Source: Filobasidium wieringae
Taxonomy: Eukaryota; Basidiomycota; Tremellomycetes; Filobasidiales; Filobasidiaceae
Length of the DNA: 64,000 nt
Assembly: GCA_001600055.1 (NCBI GenBank)
Contig: BCIV01000012.1
Span: forward strand, 372,474 to 436,473
Direction of reading: 5' to 3'
The translations under genes were made by a program, and so were the position numbers. Under the pieces are notes generated by a model. That model ran no database searches, had not been told where the DNA came from, and was given only the letters and a program-made list of their open reading frames with translations. Shown here one piece after another: positions 11,754-23,937 of the stretch (position 1 is the first letter of the stretch; each line of letters begins with the position of its first letter).

Positions 11754-13855
11754 CTATTGTCCCGGACCGTCAGTCTTCAGCCTATTTGTCAATGTAAGAA
11801 AGGTAAGTATTACATATGCTCGGAGGAATGAGCTAGAACTTACGATGAACGACCTGCTCTGAGGATCTCATCGGTATTGAGCAAGTTGGTTGCGATGACG
11901 GCACTACGTCGAGTAAACGAGATCAGTAGTCTGTCAAGCTTGTCAAGCACGAGATGCTCTATCGAACATACCATGAATGCAGCATCTGTCTCTTAACCCT
12001 ATAGTTGTCCCAAACACCTTCAACAGTTGGGTCAAATGGCTCTCCGCTCTTCAGGTGCAATCCGACCACGTGACCCTCCTCCGCCTCCTCCTGCAAAGCC
12101 ACGATCGAGTCTTGTACGTCGAATCCACCGTTGGCAGCAAGAGTTTTTGGGATGATCAACAAGGCCTCGGCGAAAGCCGCTACACCGAGTTTCTGTCGAC
12201 CCTTGGCTTGCGGTTTGGCTTTCTCGTTCAAGTACTGAGCACAGGAAACTTCGAAAGCTCCGGCACCGGGAATCAGCGATTCGTCTTCGATGGCGTTCTT
12301 TACGGATCGGAGACCGTCCCTGATCGCGTCCGTGATCTGTGCAATGGTATGAGCGTTGGGTCCTGGCGGAAGATGAGTCGTATCAATCTCAGTGATGAAC
12401 ACGGGATCGTTTCGCCTTCCAACTCACCCTTAACCAATAACGTGACACTCTTGGGCTCCTTGACTTTCTCAACGAAAGTGTACTTCTCCTCTCCCAAAGT
12501 GTGCTCATACACCAATCCAGCATATCCAAGCACATCCGGACTAAGATCGTCCACCGAATTCTGAGCTACACCTCCACAAGCGTACTGCAACCTCTCCATA
12601 TTCCTCCTCTTTGCCCTTCTCAATGCCAAAATCCCGTTCTTAGCCAACACGTCCAAACTCATGGGATCGATTCCCTTTTGATTGATGAGGACAAATCCTC
12701 GTCGTTCTTCCCCCCCGATAGGCTGACCGTCTGATCCCAAAGCTTGGTCACAGACCTCGTTCTTGAGAGCGACAATCTTGCGGAGACGATCGTCGATGAA
12801 TCTACGCTCAGATTCGACTAGTTTTTCTCGCTGTTCCGCCGTAGAGTAGAAGAATCCAGAGTTGACCTCGCTATTCGCGAACAAAAGATTAGGCCATGTC
12901 AATTCAGAAGGATCTCCATCTACTCACGTCTTCTCATACTCCAACGATACGTTCATCGTCAAAACGAAAGCATTCTCCACCTTCTTGGGCATATCTGCAT
13001 GCCTAGCACCATGATCTAGCACCAAACCCCTCACGAGCGTACTATCCGTATCCGTCTTGTGCATCATCTTCATGATTTCCACCATATGCAGGTCGACCGG
13101 TTCCCTGAACGCGTCCACGCCCTTGGCGTCCGCTGGGGGAGGAGGAGGACGGATGGCTAGGACGGCGTCTACTATGGATTGAGAGAGGGTGGTTGCAAGA
13201 GATGGGTGGAGCTTGGTTGCGAGGGAGGTGTGGGCGACAGAGATGAGGGCGGAACGATCGATTTCAGAGGTGACTTTGAACTCGTCTAGGAACTGTATGG
13301 CATTGTTGCAATCAGACAAGAGTGATCGGACGACAGAACACATCTGCGAAAGACAACAAGACAGCGTTGTAAGAAATGCTCACCTTCAAAGCCTCCTTCT
13401 TGGCGATATCGAAACCTTCGCCAATCACTCGAGGGTGTACACCTTCCGAGATATATCTATCCGCCTGTTTCAACAATTCTCCGACAAGAAGTACGACCGA
13501 GGTTGTTCCATCTCCACACTGTTCGTCCTGTGCTACAGCAGTTCGAGCGATCATAGCGGCGGTAGGGTTTTGGATTTGCATTTCTGACAGAAGCACCTTT
13601 CCGTCCTGGAATGTATGGTTCCAAGTGAGTCGGCTGCAATTACGCTTATCCACAGTTTCAAAATCGTTGGTTACATACCTTGGTCATCTTGATTCCACCG
13701 GCACCATCGACCAACATCTTGATCGTTCCTCGAGGTCCCAAGTTGCTCTTGACTACATTGGCAAGACCCATAGCGCCCATGGTGTTGACCTGAAGCGCCT
13801 GGGTCCGCCTGATACTCTCGGCCTTCGGGTTGATGAGTTCTATTGAGGATGACAT
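11754..13855 (-). CDS. CCT6: T-complex protein 1 subunit zeta (CCT6)
   Basis: One of eight subunits of the cytosolic CCT/TRiC chaperonin that folds actin and tubulin. Exons on the minus strand: 13855..13679, 13605..13384, 13292..12928, 12870..12428, 12362..11972, 11903..11844, 11781..11754 (561 aa). The short final exons restore the conserved tail [17 protein letters not shown] and end KTDGPGQ. Chaperonin signatures are visible: [19 protein letters not shown] near the N-terminus, the ATP-site GDGTTS (about residue 90), the equatorial EEERRGF-like region, and GAGAFEV in the C-terminal equatorial domain. Length matches the family (about 540-560 aa). It shares a 499 bp divergent promoter with the CAF40 gene. 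Confidence 0.95.
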
Positions 13856-14354
13856 TGTGTGAGGGGAGGGATGTTTTGTGAGGTCGAGGATGAGAAATAA
13901 TCTTGAATGATGTCGATGTCAATAATAATAATCATCACAGCAAACAACGTTGAACGGGTCAATGTCTCGTACAGGATCACCAAATAGAAGCGCATGCGTC
14001 ATTACACGTAAGCGCATATGGGCTCGACCTCACATCCAACAGTACCGTCTCTACCTACCTCGACCCGTTCTCATCGACATTCACATCGCTCTCATCCAGG
14101 TTCTTTACCATCTCTGCTAGCCTTGGAACAGCATCGAACTAGTGTCATACCACTTTCCTATTCCACAGGCCAGCCGCAACGCTCTGCCTTTAGTCCCGCG
14201 ACCCATTCCTCTCTGGACCCGTGCAACCGCTCCTTTCTTCCACCTTCTCCAATCGATCATCTGTAATTGAATACGCACGCTACAACCTCATCACTTGAAT
14301 AATCTCCTTTGATCTGACTGGACCTCCAGCCTCTGTCTATTGCGTGCCTCTTTC
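13856..14354. promoter_or_regulatory. Divergent promoter between CCT6 and CAF40
   Basis: This 499 bp interval separates two divergent ATGs. It must hold both core promoters and 5' UTRs. I see no sharp TATA box; a short AATAATAATAATC run lies at about 13921-13933. Confidence 0.5.
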
Positions 14355-14769
14355 ATGTTCACGCAACACCATCGCGGCACTCCCACGCCCGATGGTCAGC
14401 GCGCTCAAGATCTCCTCAAACAAGCTGCTAACCTCAGCCTCAACGGGGGTAATCACCACCTCGGGAACAACAATACGGGCAACAACAACAGTAACAGTAA
14501 CAACAACAATAACGTAGGGAACGGGATTCCTTGGCCACAACAACATCAGCATCATCCTCTCTCTTCCAACAACAACAACCACAATAATAATGCATCTTCA
14601 GGAAACATGTCCTCTTTAGCACAGACGAACGGGACACAGAACGGGGGTGCGTATGGTGGAGGAGGAGGAATGCAGGGATTTGGAGGGGGTATGGGAGGGG
14701 GAAACAAGGGATCGAACACTGGCTTCACGCATCAGGGATTTTTCAGTCATACGCAGCCTCAGCAACAGT

Positions 14770-14800
<31 letters not shown>

Positions 14801-16326
14801 ACAACAACAGCAGCAACAGCAACAGGACTGGGGCTATGGTAGCAACGGGAATGTTCAGCAGGGCAGTGGTCATGCTACCGGAACCCCCGGCCCACCTCAC
14901 CTTCTCCCCAACAATCTCGCGGCGCACCTAAACAACCCAGGAATGCCCGGTCAATCGAGCGGAACGCCGCAATTATCAAACGCTGTTCACCTGCAACAAG
15001 GACAACAAGGGGGTGCTCTCTCTGCCCTACAGGCGAGGGAACAACAGCAACAACAACACTCCGCCAAGTTATCCGCAGCGCTTCTCGCGCCTCAACAATC
15101 ACTGGGCAATCCCGGACACTCCCCTCAGTCTCATCCTCTTCAGCCACTTCATCCTCTTCCCAACCTATCGCATAGCAACAACCCGTCCGGAAACCCATCT
15201 TCTTCCGGAAAACTCCTGCTCCTTCCTCCAGGTCGATCACCTCCCCCGCACTCAGAGGAATCGAAGATCTACATCCTCATCGCCGAACTGCTCGATCCTT
15301 CCACACGAGAAACGGCTCTGCTAGAGTTGAGCAAGAAAAGGGAAATGTACGAGGATCTCGCGCTGGTACTATGGGGAGGATTCGGGATCATGAGTTCTCT
15401 CTTGTTGGAGATCGTTTACGTCTATCCCGCATTGAGCCCGCCTAGTTTAAGCGCACATGCGAGTAATAGAGTTTGTAACGCTCTGGCGCTGTTGCAATGC
15501 GTTGCAAGTCATGCAGAGACGAGGAGCTTATTCTTGAACGGTAAGCGAGATGTATTCTGGAGGTGCATGCGTGTGAATGCAAGCTGATCTTTGCAAACTG
15601 AAACAGCTCATATCCCGTTGTTCCTGTATCCATTCTTGAACACTACTAGCAAGACTCGGCCATTCGAGTATCTCAGATTGACTTCCCTTGGAGTCATCGG
15701 TGCGCTGGTCAAGGTGAGCCTCTTTTGTTTGAACAATAGAATAGAGATGCTCAGCCGACATTTGCTTCCGATCTTAGCAAAATGACAATTCGGATGTCAT
15801 CAATTTCCTCCTCTCGACGGAGATCATTCCCCTCTGTCTTCGTATCATGGAGACCGGATCCGAGTTGTCCAAGACCGTAGCCATCTTCATCGTCCAGAAA
15901 ATTTTGTTGGACGATCTCGGTCTGGCTTATATCTGCCAGACTTACGAGAGGTTCTACGCAGTCGGGACCGTTCTGAGCAATATGGTCAATGCGCTCGTGG
16001 ACAGTCAGGCGGTCAGGTTGTTGAAACACGTGGTCAGGTGTTATTTGAGGTTGAGCGATAACCCTAGGTGAGTTATGCATGGGTTGTTGAGCTTCGACCG
16101 GAATACTGATCAGTGATCGTATCATTGCAGGGCTCGAGAGGCTTTGAGAGCATGCTTACCTGACGCATTGAGGGATGGAACGTTTGCGACCTTGCTCAAG
16201 GTGAGTTTTGTAAAAGGACTACGTGAATCGAACCGGTTCCTCATCTGTTTCGTTGCGCAGGGCGATGCTGTGACGAAACGATGTCTCACTCAACTACTCA
16301 GCAATCTCTCGGAAAGATCCGAGTAA
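14355..16326 (+). CDS. CAF40: CCR4-NOT subunit CAF40/CNOT9 (Rcd1) with long Asn/Gln-rich N-terminus
   Basis: Armadillo-like subunit of the CCR4-NOT deadenylase complex, which shortens mRNA poly(A) tails. Exons: 14355..15540, 15607..15713, 15778..16067, 16131..16200, 16261..16326 (572 aa). The first true ATG is at 14355; the frame is open further 5' only via non-ATG codons. The conserved core starts near residue 300 ([16 protein letters not shown]) and contains [60 protein letters not shown] and [10 protein letters not shown], all diagnostic of CNOT9. The first 300 residues are low complexity: Asn/His/Gln-rich, Gly-rich, then a CAG/CAA-coded polyQ run. Such tails occur in fungal Caf40 and may promote condensate formation, which is inference. 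Confidence 0.94.
14761..14825 (+). repeat. CAG/CAA polyglutamine-coding repeat in CAF40
   Basis: A mixed CAG/CAA tract encodes a polyQ run of about 20 residues in the N-terminal tail. Mixed codons suggest selection on the peptide rather than simple slippage. Confidence 0.85.
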
Positions 16327-17207
16327 AATGGCAAGGAAAGGGTCACTCGTCAAGACGGACCAAGCGGGAATCTCTTCTCGATCATCAGCGAGGGAAAGGG
16401 AAGGAAGGATGTCGACAATACCTGCATTATCACTCATACACGACGACAAACGACCGACGAAAAAGATGACGAAAAACTACCTATCTTCAACGACATCACC
16501 CGACCGACTCTTATTTGACGATCTTTCGGAGAATCTCAATAATCAAAGGACCTCTTCATACTGTCCACCACCACACAATCCGCCGGCGACCCATCAATCA
16601 TTAATCTCTACCTTTCCTGTTCGCTTCACATCCACACCTACTCCCCCTCTGCTCTACAACTGGTTTTCGATCACGTTTGCCCCGTCTGCTATCATTGTGT
16701 TCTTTGAGCGCGTACTTGTTCTGCTTGTATCAAAAGAAATTGTTTGTTTGTCCGGAAAGAGATGATGGGAACATAAAAAGGCATTTGGATCGTGCTTTTA
16801 ACCCCGGTCAACTCAGTATAGCCGCAAGGATTAGCAGCTTGAGAGAGCTCAGCCTCAGCGAAGTTGACACAACGCCTGGCTGACACCCTCTGGTGTCGTT
16901 CACTCTACAGTTCCCTTCTCATTTGTTCCATATATCGGGCTCTGGCTCACGGATCACATGCCGATTGGTAGCCTGGCTGGCGCAACCTAAATGTACAAGG
17001 TCTGTCTTGTCAGAGAAACTCATCCGAAAATAACACACCGGTCATGTTGGAGATTCCAGTTCAATCTGAGTACCACCTGGACAAGTACGCCAAGGCATTC
17101 AGGGTCCAGCAAGTAATTGCCAAGACTGTACTGGTTCAAGTTTTGAATTTCGTTGTTCTTGTATACAAATCTGCCAAAAAATACAACTCGCATTATATAG
17201 ATATCGA
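16327..17207. other. 881 bp convergent 3' interval
   Basis: Lies between the ends of CAF40 (+) and the Zn2Cys6 factor (-). It carries short open frames only, no recognisable protein and no RNA gene. It is presumed to be 3' UTR and spacer. Confidence 0.5.
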
Positions 17208-20200
17208 TCATGACCACGATTGTGAGAAGGTCCCTTGTCGCATAAGATTGAGGATGGTTGAAGCCGACCTAGAAGTGACAAAAGAAAGGTGATCAACGCC
17301 GGATCCCTGTAACAGTCACAAGCTGTCATCACGTACATGTTTCCTAAAACATCATTCCCAGGAGCAAAAGGAACATCCCATGCGTCAACTGGTGCATCCG
17401 TACCTGCGTCTGCCATCACGGTATCAGGCTCTAGACTTTCGAACTGGTCGAATGGTGCAGAAGCCGGTCCAAGGGAATCAAAGATGTCGTTTCGCGGCTG
17501 CTGCAGATTTCCATCTGCCTGCGCCGGGGACGTGGCAGCAGAGAGGTCAAAGAAATCTTGAGTGGAAAGTAACGCGTTTGCCGAAGCTGGGTTGTCCAAC
17601 CCGTCTGTGAAGAAGCTGTTCAAGTCTGGTACGTTTCGGGTGATTGGATTTGGCCCCATAAGACCGCTATCGTGCCTTTGCATGTTTTGTCCTGATGAGT
17701 TTCGGATGTTTCGTCTGCGCCGTGTCGGAGCAGGCGATGGAGAGTGTCTCCTTTGTACAGGTCGTAACCAAGCAGGAGGAGGTCGGGAATCGGTGGTCGC
17801 TGTACGCGGCGTTTCAACGGGGATGTGACATACTATTGTCAAGCAGGATCAGCGGTTCGCACAGGCAGCCTGGGAAGTCAGCGACAATCTTACTTCGGCA
17901 AAACTCCTCGATTATATCAGCGGAGCGGAGACCACAAAGGTAACGACCACTAAAGCGACGTAGCAGCCCTACGCAAGATCGCAGGCCTTCGGTGGCGGGG
18001 GCAATGAGGCTGGAAAATTGAGGCGTTTTGCAGTTGAGTACGACTGCAACCAGCGTTCTACCCGCCTGAGCCAGTTGGTGTATAACGTGCACTCCGTCTG
18101 ATCCGAACGAGTATGGTAAGCGTCCGATCTGCGCCCGAGGTATCAAAATCGCTTACAGTAAGTCATCATTCCCCGTTGGCTCTGTTGGAGTAATCATCAG
18201 TGAAACTTGACTTTTCGTATATCGTACCAAGCTACTTACGATATGAACATGGTTCGCACAAATTGTTAAAGCTGAATCCATTGCCTTTCGGCAATACATT
18301 AGGTGTCGAGCTCGCTCATCGTCCGTTTCTGCGGGGGCCTGGACGAAACCAGAGAACCGGTGCCTGTAAACGATCATCCTGACTAGATGCTCTAGGCAGT
18401 GCAGACGCTCCGCTTGAGTTATTCTGATTGGATCTTTGCTCTCAACGCATTCCACGTCGTAGTGCCAGTGCTTTGGTAAGATCGATACCCATTCTTCGAG
18501 CAGCTCTTCCTCCTCTGCCAAAGAGACAGCTTGGCTCCTCCTGGAGATGGTCGCAGCAGCTTTCGATAGAAATGACGAACCCGAGAATGTTGACGGTGTC
18601 ACGCAAGAATCGATGACTCCCTATGAATTGGCATGGGCATTTAAATCTGGGATTCAAGCTTGGGTTCATCTTACCTCTAGGACGACATGTAATCGAATCA
18701 CCGCCACGAAAGCACTGAGCCGTGTCTGATGATCGGGAGGTTGTTCTAGTATCTTTTCCTTTGTCAGATAATCGTCGTCGATTTGAAGTGGTTCCGGCAC
18801 ATCGCAGTCTCGGAGGTGAATGATAGGAGGTCTACCGAACAATGCTGCGGACTGCTTGTCCCAACTTGAAATTCGTCGTATATCAGCTATCGAATTGAAA
18901 TGATATACAGTCGTCCGTAATCACCTATAAATCGACCAGAAGGTTCTCTTTGTTTGAAGGAAAGGTTGTTGCCGGTTAGCGCTTTACTGTGTGCAGGATT
19001 CAATCTGTTTACCTTGCGCATCTCCTGCTCAATGCAATTGAAATGGTCATATCCCTCGACACTCCGATGAAGCCCACCATCGAGGCATAAAGTTACACTT
19101 TCGGCCTGCAGTGACATGGCTTTACTAAGAGTTCCCAGGCCAAAAGCAAAGATCGCTGCCAAAAAGGCAGCTTGGATTGAGTATAGCGTCGGCCGATCCG
19201 CCGAAGGAAGATCCCGGAGGCGTTTGAACAGCTCAAAGTATTGCTTTCCAGCAGTACTAGGGTCGTCTGCTTTGGCGCGTACTCGTGGGTCGTCGACATG
19301 ACGCGAAGATAACGTACAGACTGCTACCACGAAACAGGCAAAACCAGGCTCTGCCCATTTTTGAGGATCAGCATAGTCCTAGAAAAGCGCAGCATAAGTC
19401 AGTCCGTCCTCGCAAATCACGATTGGAGATCACTCACCCGAAGAAAACTGGGAACATGTAGAAATGGCCACAAAAGGTGACTTGTCGAAAGCTGACGTCA
19501 AACCAGAATAAGCGAAACAGACTCGGTATGGCGATGAGAGCAGGTAAGCTCACATAACATCTGACCAAAGTATCCATGAGATCACTCGGTATCACATTGG
19601 TTATCACTCGCCACGTCGCCTCTGGATTTAGCATTTGACTTGGCCGAGGCGCACGATCTGGGAAGAATCGCTCTTCCTTCTTTTTTCCATTCTTTCGTGA
19701 TGGCTCGCGAGCTCCAGTTTTTGTACCTGTATGTTCCTCATCCTCCTGGGCGGTTGATGCAGATTGCGGTTGAGCGACAACAGAATCATTGGACCCTGTC
19801 GATTTAGGGGTGGTCGAACTTGCTGTGAGAGTCGGTTCGAGCGGACTATGTAGACCAATAATTATATCTGGGTTTCGGTCCACAGTCTGAATATCATCTT
19901 GATCGTTGTTCAGCGGCTTGGCTGTCAATAGATCCAGAAGCGGAAATCCAGAAGTAGCGCCTGGGAAGAATAGACACATCAGATGCTTAATTCGCAATGA
20001 GTCGTTAGATCAGCATACCTTGCCATTTTGTCTGTCCGATTTCATCTACATATAGATACCCATTACTCAGATTCATACCTCCCATAGCTCGTTCCATTCC
20101 TTCCATCACGTCTGCATCCGGATCCAATATGTTCCTGTTATCAAACCCGTTTGCTGATGGCCCCACGACATTAAGATGACTGGAAGGTCCCGCGTCAAGA

Positions 20201-21380
20201 TTGATATTCTGGTTGATGTTATCTTGAATGAGTCCAGTGCTGTAGCCACCTAAGCCGATATTGCCATTCCTAAGCGCATTTACGTTTAGACCGTTATAAC
20301 CCAATGCGCCGTTGACCCCATTGGCGTTGTCAAAAAGGCCAGTAGCCGAATTGTATCCGGCAAGATCGGCCAAGTTGATGTTCAGATCGAGACCTGCTTG
20401 AGCAATGATTTGGTTGATATCGGCTCCGAGCTCATAGCCATTCATATTTGGCATTCCCATGTCCATGTTCTCGGCTCCTGGCACATTCGTGTTTCCCCCG
20501 AACAAAGTGGTGTTAAGGCCATTTCTACTGGCTCTAAGGAGTTCTGCCATTCCTGGCACATCGTTGTCGAACGCGTTCTGCTCATCCGGACCTACAGCCA
20601 TCTCCCCGTCCAACCGGCTTATCAGAGCATTATGTACTCCTGGAGGTATACTTCGTAGCAGAGCTTCCAGGTTGTTCAATCTCGTCTCAAGCGTAGAAGT
20701 GTAGTTGTTTTTGGAGTTGGTAGAAGCGGACGTTGTATGGGGATTGGGTAGGATATTGGCTGGTTTTGTTGAACCCGCACCGGATGAGCCTTTACGACCT
20801 GTCTTGGGTCTGGGCAAGTGTGTTCCCGAACTGGTGGAAGCCTTGGCCGGAATGTCGGTTTCGTCTCGATCCCTTTTCTTCATCATTCTTCTGCTCGGCG
20901 TTTCGAAAGTGCACACCGTTCCAGTCTGTTTGCATGGCCCGCAAGGTTGTTGCGTATCGCACTGCGATTGAAACGGCAAGTCTATCGCTAAGTGGCGCCT
21001 GCGTAACATATCGCTGAACTAGAGCTCACCCTGATTTTCCTCCTTCGACATCGATCACACGCATGTGCCAGCCTTAACCTCGGTTTCTTGGACGTATGAT
21101 CATCCGTCTCAGCTCCACCATTGTCGCTTCCACTATGCATGATATGTAATCCAGCATTCGGATTAGGCTGGTGCTGCTGAGGTGCTCCAGACACAAAATT
21201 GGCCGCCTGGTTAGACTTTAGCCCCTGCTCTTGTAGAGAACTGCCGTTTGCTTCTGTCCCGAATATATTTGCTGGACTATCAGAGATTGTTTGCGTATGG
21301 AGATGTGCTTCGGACTCTTCTGCTTTCACTGGAGACTCTGTCGAACTCGACGAGTTGCTCGAATCCCTATCTTCCGCCAT
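17208..21380 (-). CDS. Zn2Cys6 fungal-type transcription factor
   Basis: Sequence-specific DNA-binding regulator; target genes unknown. The inferred exons are 21380..21030, 20961..20019, 19960..19554, 19491..19438, 19378..19013, 18947..18925, 18864..18675, 18620..18240, 18128..17894, 17832..17337, 17268..17208 (1168 aa, frame closed). The ATG at 21380 is chosen over an upstream in-frame TTG. The binuclear cluster [20 protein letters not shown] (Cys 108, 111, 118, 124, 127, 134) is split by intron 1. A fungal_trans domain follows at about 570-900, including the short exon reading RTFWSIYS then [13 protein letters not shown]. The middle is Asn-rich and likely activating. The junction at 18240/18128 is the least certain, because a conserved segment may be skipped there. 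The tail ends [11 protein letters not shown]. Confidence 0.85.
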
Positions 21381-22094
21381 TTCGTTCAATCAAACGTTCC
21401 AATCAGAAAAAGTTTCTGCGGTTTGGTTGTATGTTGTTTTTGAAGAGTGGTATATTCGCTGAAGAGCTTCAGTAAATCAGCAAAATCAAGTCTCGTCTCT
21501 TGCGACCAAGATGACGAAAGAGGTATGACTAACGCGAATATATTCACAGGTCGATCGCCTTGATGAGAGGCTATATATGAAGGGAGTTTTCCGATAGGGT
21601 CATATCTATCACCTCCCATATGCTCGGGAAGCACTGATTATCCGTTACAACACGATGTTGCACCACGTTATTGAGCGATAATGGCGAAGTCTAATCGAAG
21701 ATGTCCCAAATGCGATAAATGGTCATGCCCGCATGTGGACGGCGGCGGGTCTAAGCTCCAACAAACAAAGCAATCATTTCATGGCCGCGATCGACCGCGT
21801 TGACCGAGGCTAATTTCAATGACTATTCATACGATTAAACATTCAACAATGGCACATTTACACACGCTGTCCTCTGTTAGGGAAAGACTACAAGTAGCAA
21901 GATGATGATGAACTATAGATCATATCGAAGAGGGAAGATTAAAAAGAACAATGACGGTTTTCGGTAATCGAGTTTGGGTTGGGTAGCCACGAAGATTGAG
22001 AGTGTCTTTGCGCATCAGCGGGACTGTCCGGCAGAACGATGAGGTGAGAGGTGAGCGCCGAAAGATGATAGTGGGAGGGTATGGAGGTGCGGAT
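21381..22094. promoter_or_regulatory. 714 bp interval: promoter of the Zn2Cys6 gene and 3' end of G-alpha
   Basis: No gene seen. Both flanking genes are on the minus strand. The segment next to 21381 must contain the transcription factor promoter and 5' UTR; no motif stands out. Confidence 0.45.
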
Positions 22095-23937
22095 TTATAG
22101 GATTCCACTGTCTCGAAGGGCGTTCTGTAGGATGGTCTCTTTGACTGCTGCAAAGACCAGTCGGATCTGTGTAAGAAGAGCGGATATGAGTACACGCATC
22201 GTGCTGAATGACCCAAACCATCGAACACGTACGTTTGAAGTATCCGTGGCTTGAGTGAGATGAGGGTATACGCTCAATCTCGCTCGGTTGGTTTGAGTAA
22301 ACCTCCACAGGATATATTTAGCAGCCTTGTTGATGTCAGAGCCACCTAATTTCAAGAACAAAGCTCGACAATCAGATTCCGGAACAGCCTGGTTGACAGG
22401 GTCGTGACTCACCAGTGTATTCGGGGAAATATTTTTCAAGAGGAGTCTTTGCCAATTTCATCTTGAAGACATCGATCTTGTTGAGGAACAAGATGACCGA
22501 AGTACGCAAGAACCATCTCGAGTTGATGACTGATTCAAAGAGTACCAAAGATTCTTGCATACGATTCTGATTGAGGATGATCGAATTAGCTCGTCCATGC
22601 ATCGAACGTCAAGTGCTCCGCTACGTACCTGACCACTCTCTTCCAGCAGAACCTGATCGTATTCGCTCAAAGCCACACAGAAGATGATAGAAGTGACCGC
22701 TTCGAAGCAATGGATCCACTAAGTGAAGATTCAAGTGATTGGATATTAGCAACAGCTTCCATACACCAAACGCTCGTACCAACCTTTTTCCTCTCCGATC
22801 TTTGACCTCCCACATCAAACATATGAATGCTCAGTTGACCCATGTTGAACCTGGTCTCCGAGATTCCGGTCGTCTTGGTACGAGCGCGTAGAACATCCGC
22901 TTCGTCCGGAGCATAGTCTGGTGCGGCGATCCGTCTTACATGAGAGAAGAAGCTGCATACGATGCAATCAAGAATTCCATCAACAACGTCCGGGATATCC
23001 TCTACGAACGTGCGCTTACTAAGTGGCCGAATCCATCAAATAAAACTCGCTCTGTCTATCCATGACGGTAGGTATGATCGGGTCGTGCCAAAGACTTTCG
23101 ATAGCATGAGCAATTTCCGAGCTCAAAGTGTTGGAAGGGTCAGAATCGATCCTGTATTCCAGGATCAAATCCGCGTTCACTCGGTTGGTTGGGTCTTCAG
23201 GATCTACGCCTAGTTTTCTACAGGCGAGAATGATGGCCTGAGCGGAATCGACCAAGTTCTTGTACCTATCCGACATAAGAGGGAGTATATCAGGCTCGCA
23301 TTTATAACGAAGCGAGTGCGAACAGTGGCGAGACTTACACGACTTGTCTGAAATTCATCAATTCTTCTCTCGAGTACCCATCCTGATGAATGATCTTCAT
23401 CTGCTTGACGATGGTGGATTTCCCCGACTCTCCACTTCCGAGTAACAAGATCTTGCATTCCTTCTTAAACTTCTTACTATCCTCCTCAATGAGCTTGTCG
23501 ATGGCGTAACTTCGATCCCTCTGGGCACGGGGTGCGGGTTCTTTTCCCGCCCCCGATGCCGAAGATGGACCAAGGGAAGAAGGTTCCGGAGCAGCGTCTA
23601 GAGCAGCGGTGAAATCGTTATCGTTCATTGGGTTCTCTTCGGCAAGACCGTCTTCGGCTGCCAACGGTCTAGCAGCGTTCGATCCCGCTGCGGCGTCTCC
23701 GAGTTGGTTGGAAGATGTTCCAGCGGTGAGAGGAGCACTGGTAAGGGTTTTGTTGTTGGCATTAGGTGCGATAGGTTGGGATGCAGGGGTAGAAGAATTG
23801 GCGTTGGTCATCTGGTTGTTTTTCGTATTGTTGATCTCGTTGAGAGGACGGGATGCAGGCGCCGTGGAGGACTTGTTGGCATTGGAGGAAACCCTGTCCG
23901 TTGGTTTAGCTTCGGGAGAGGAAGTACAGGAGCCCAT
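22095..23937 (-). CDS. GPA1: Heterotrimeric G-protein alpha subunit, Gpa1-like
   Basis: GTP-binding switch that couples receptors to effectors at the plasma membrane; in Cryptococcus the closest relative, Gpa1, activates adenylyl cyclase. Exons: 23937..23339, 23265..23020, 22952..22784, 22718..22629, 22566..22413, 22345..22233, 22166..22095 (480 aa), all GT-AG. MGSCTS at the N-terminus offers Gly2 for myristoylation and Cys4 for palmitoylation. Key motifs are intact: P-loop GSGESGKST (about 167), switch [11 protein letters not shown], switch [18 protein letters not shown], and the TQATDTSN loop. The C-terminus is ALRDSGIL. About 130 residues of Ser/Ala/Asn-rich sequence separate the lipid signal from the Ras-like fold, much longer than in animal G-alpha. 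The Gpa1 identity comes from remembered similarity, not a search. Confidence 0.93.

Noticed and set aside
16328..16765. Plus-strand 145-codon frame after CAF40
   Set aside because: Starts just after the CAF40 stop, low-complexity Ser/Thr/Pro composition, and lies in the expected 3' UTR.
18129..18239. Extra 25-nt exon with a 28-nt intron in the Zn2Cys6 gene
   Set aside because: A 28-nt intron is too short and the phase would not match the next exon; a single 111-nt intron was preferred.
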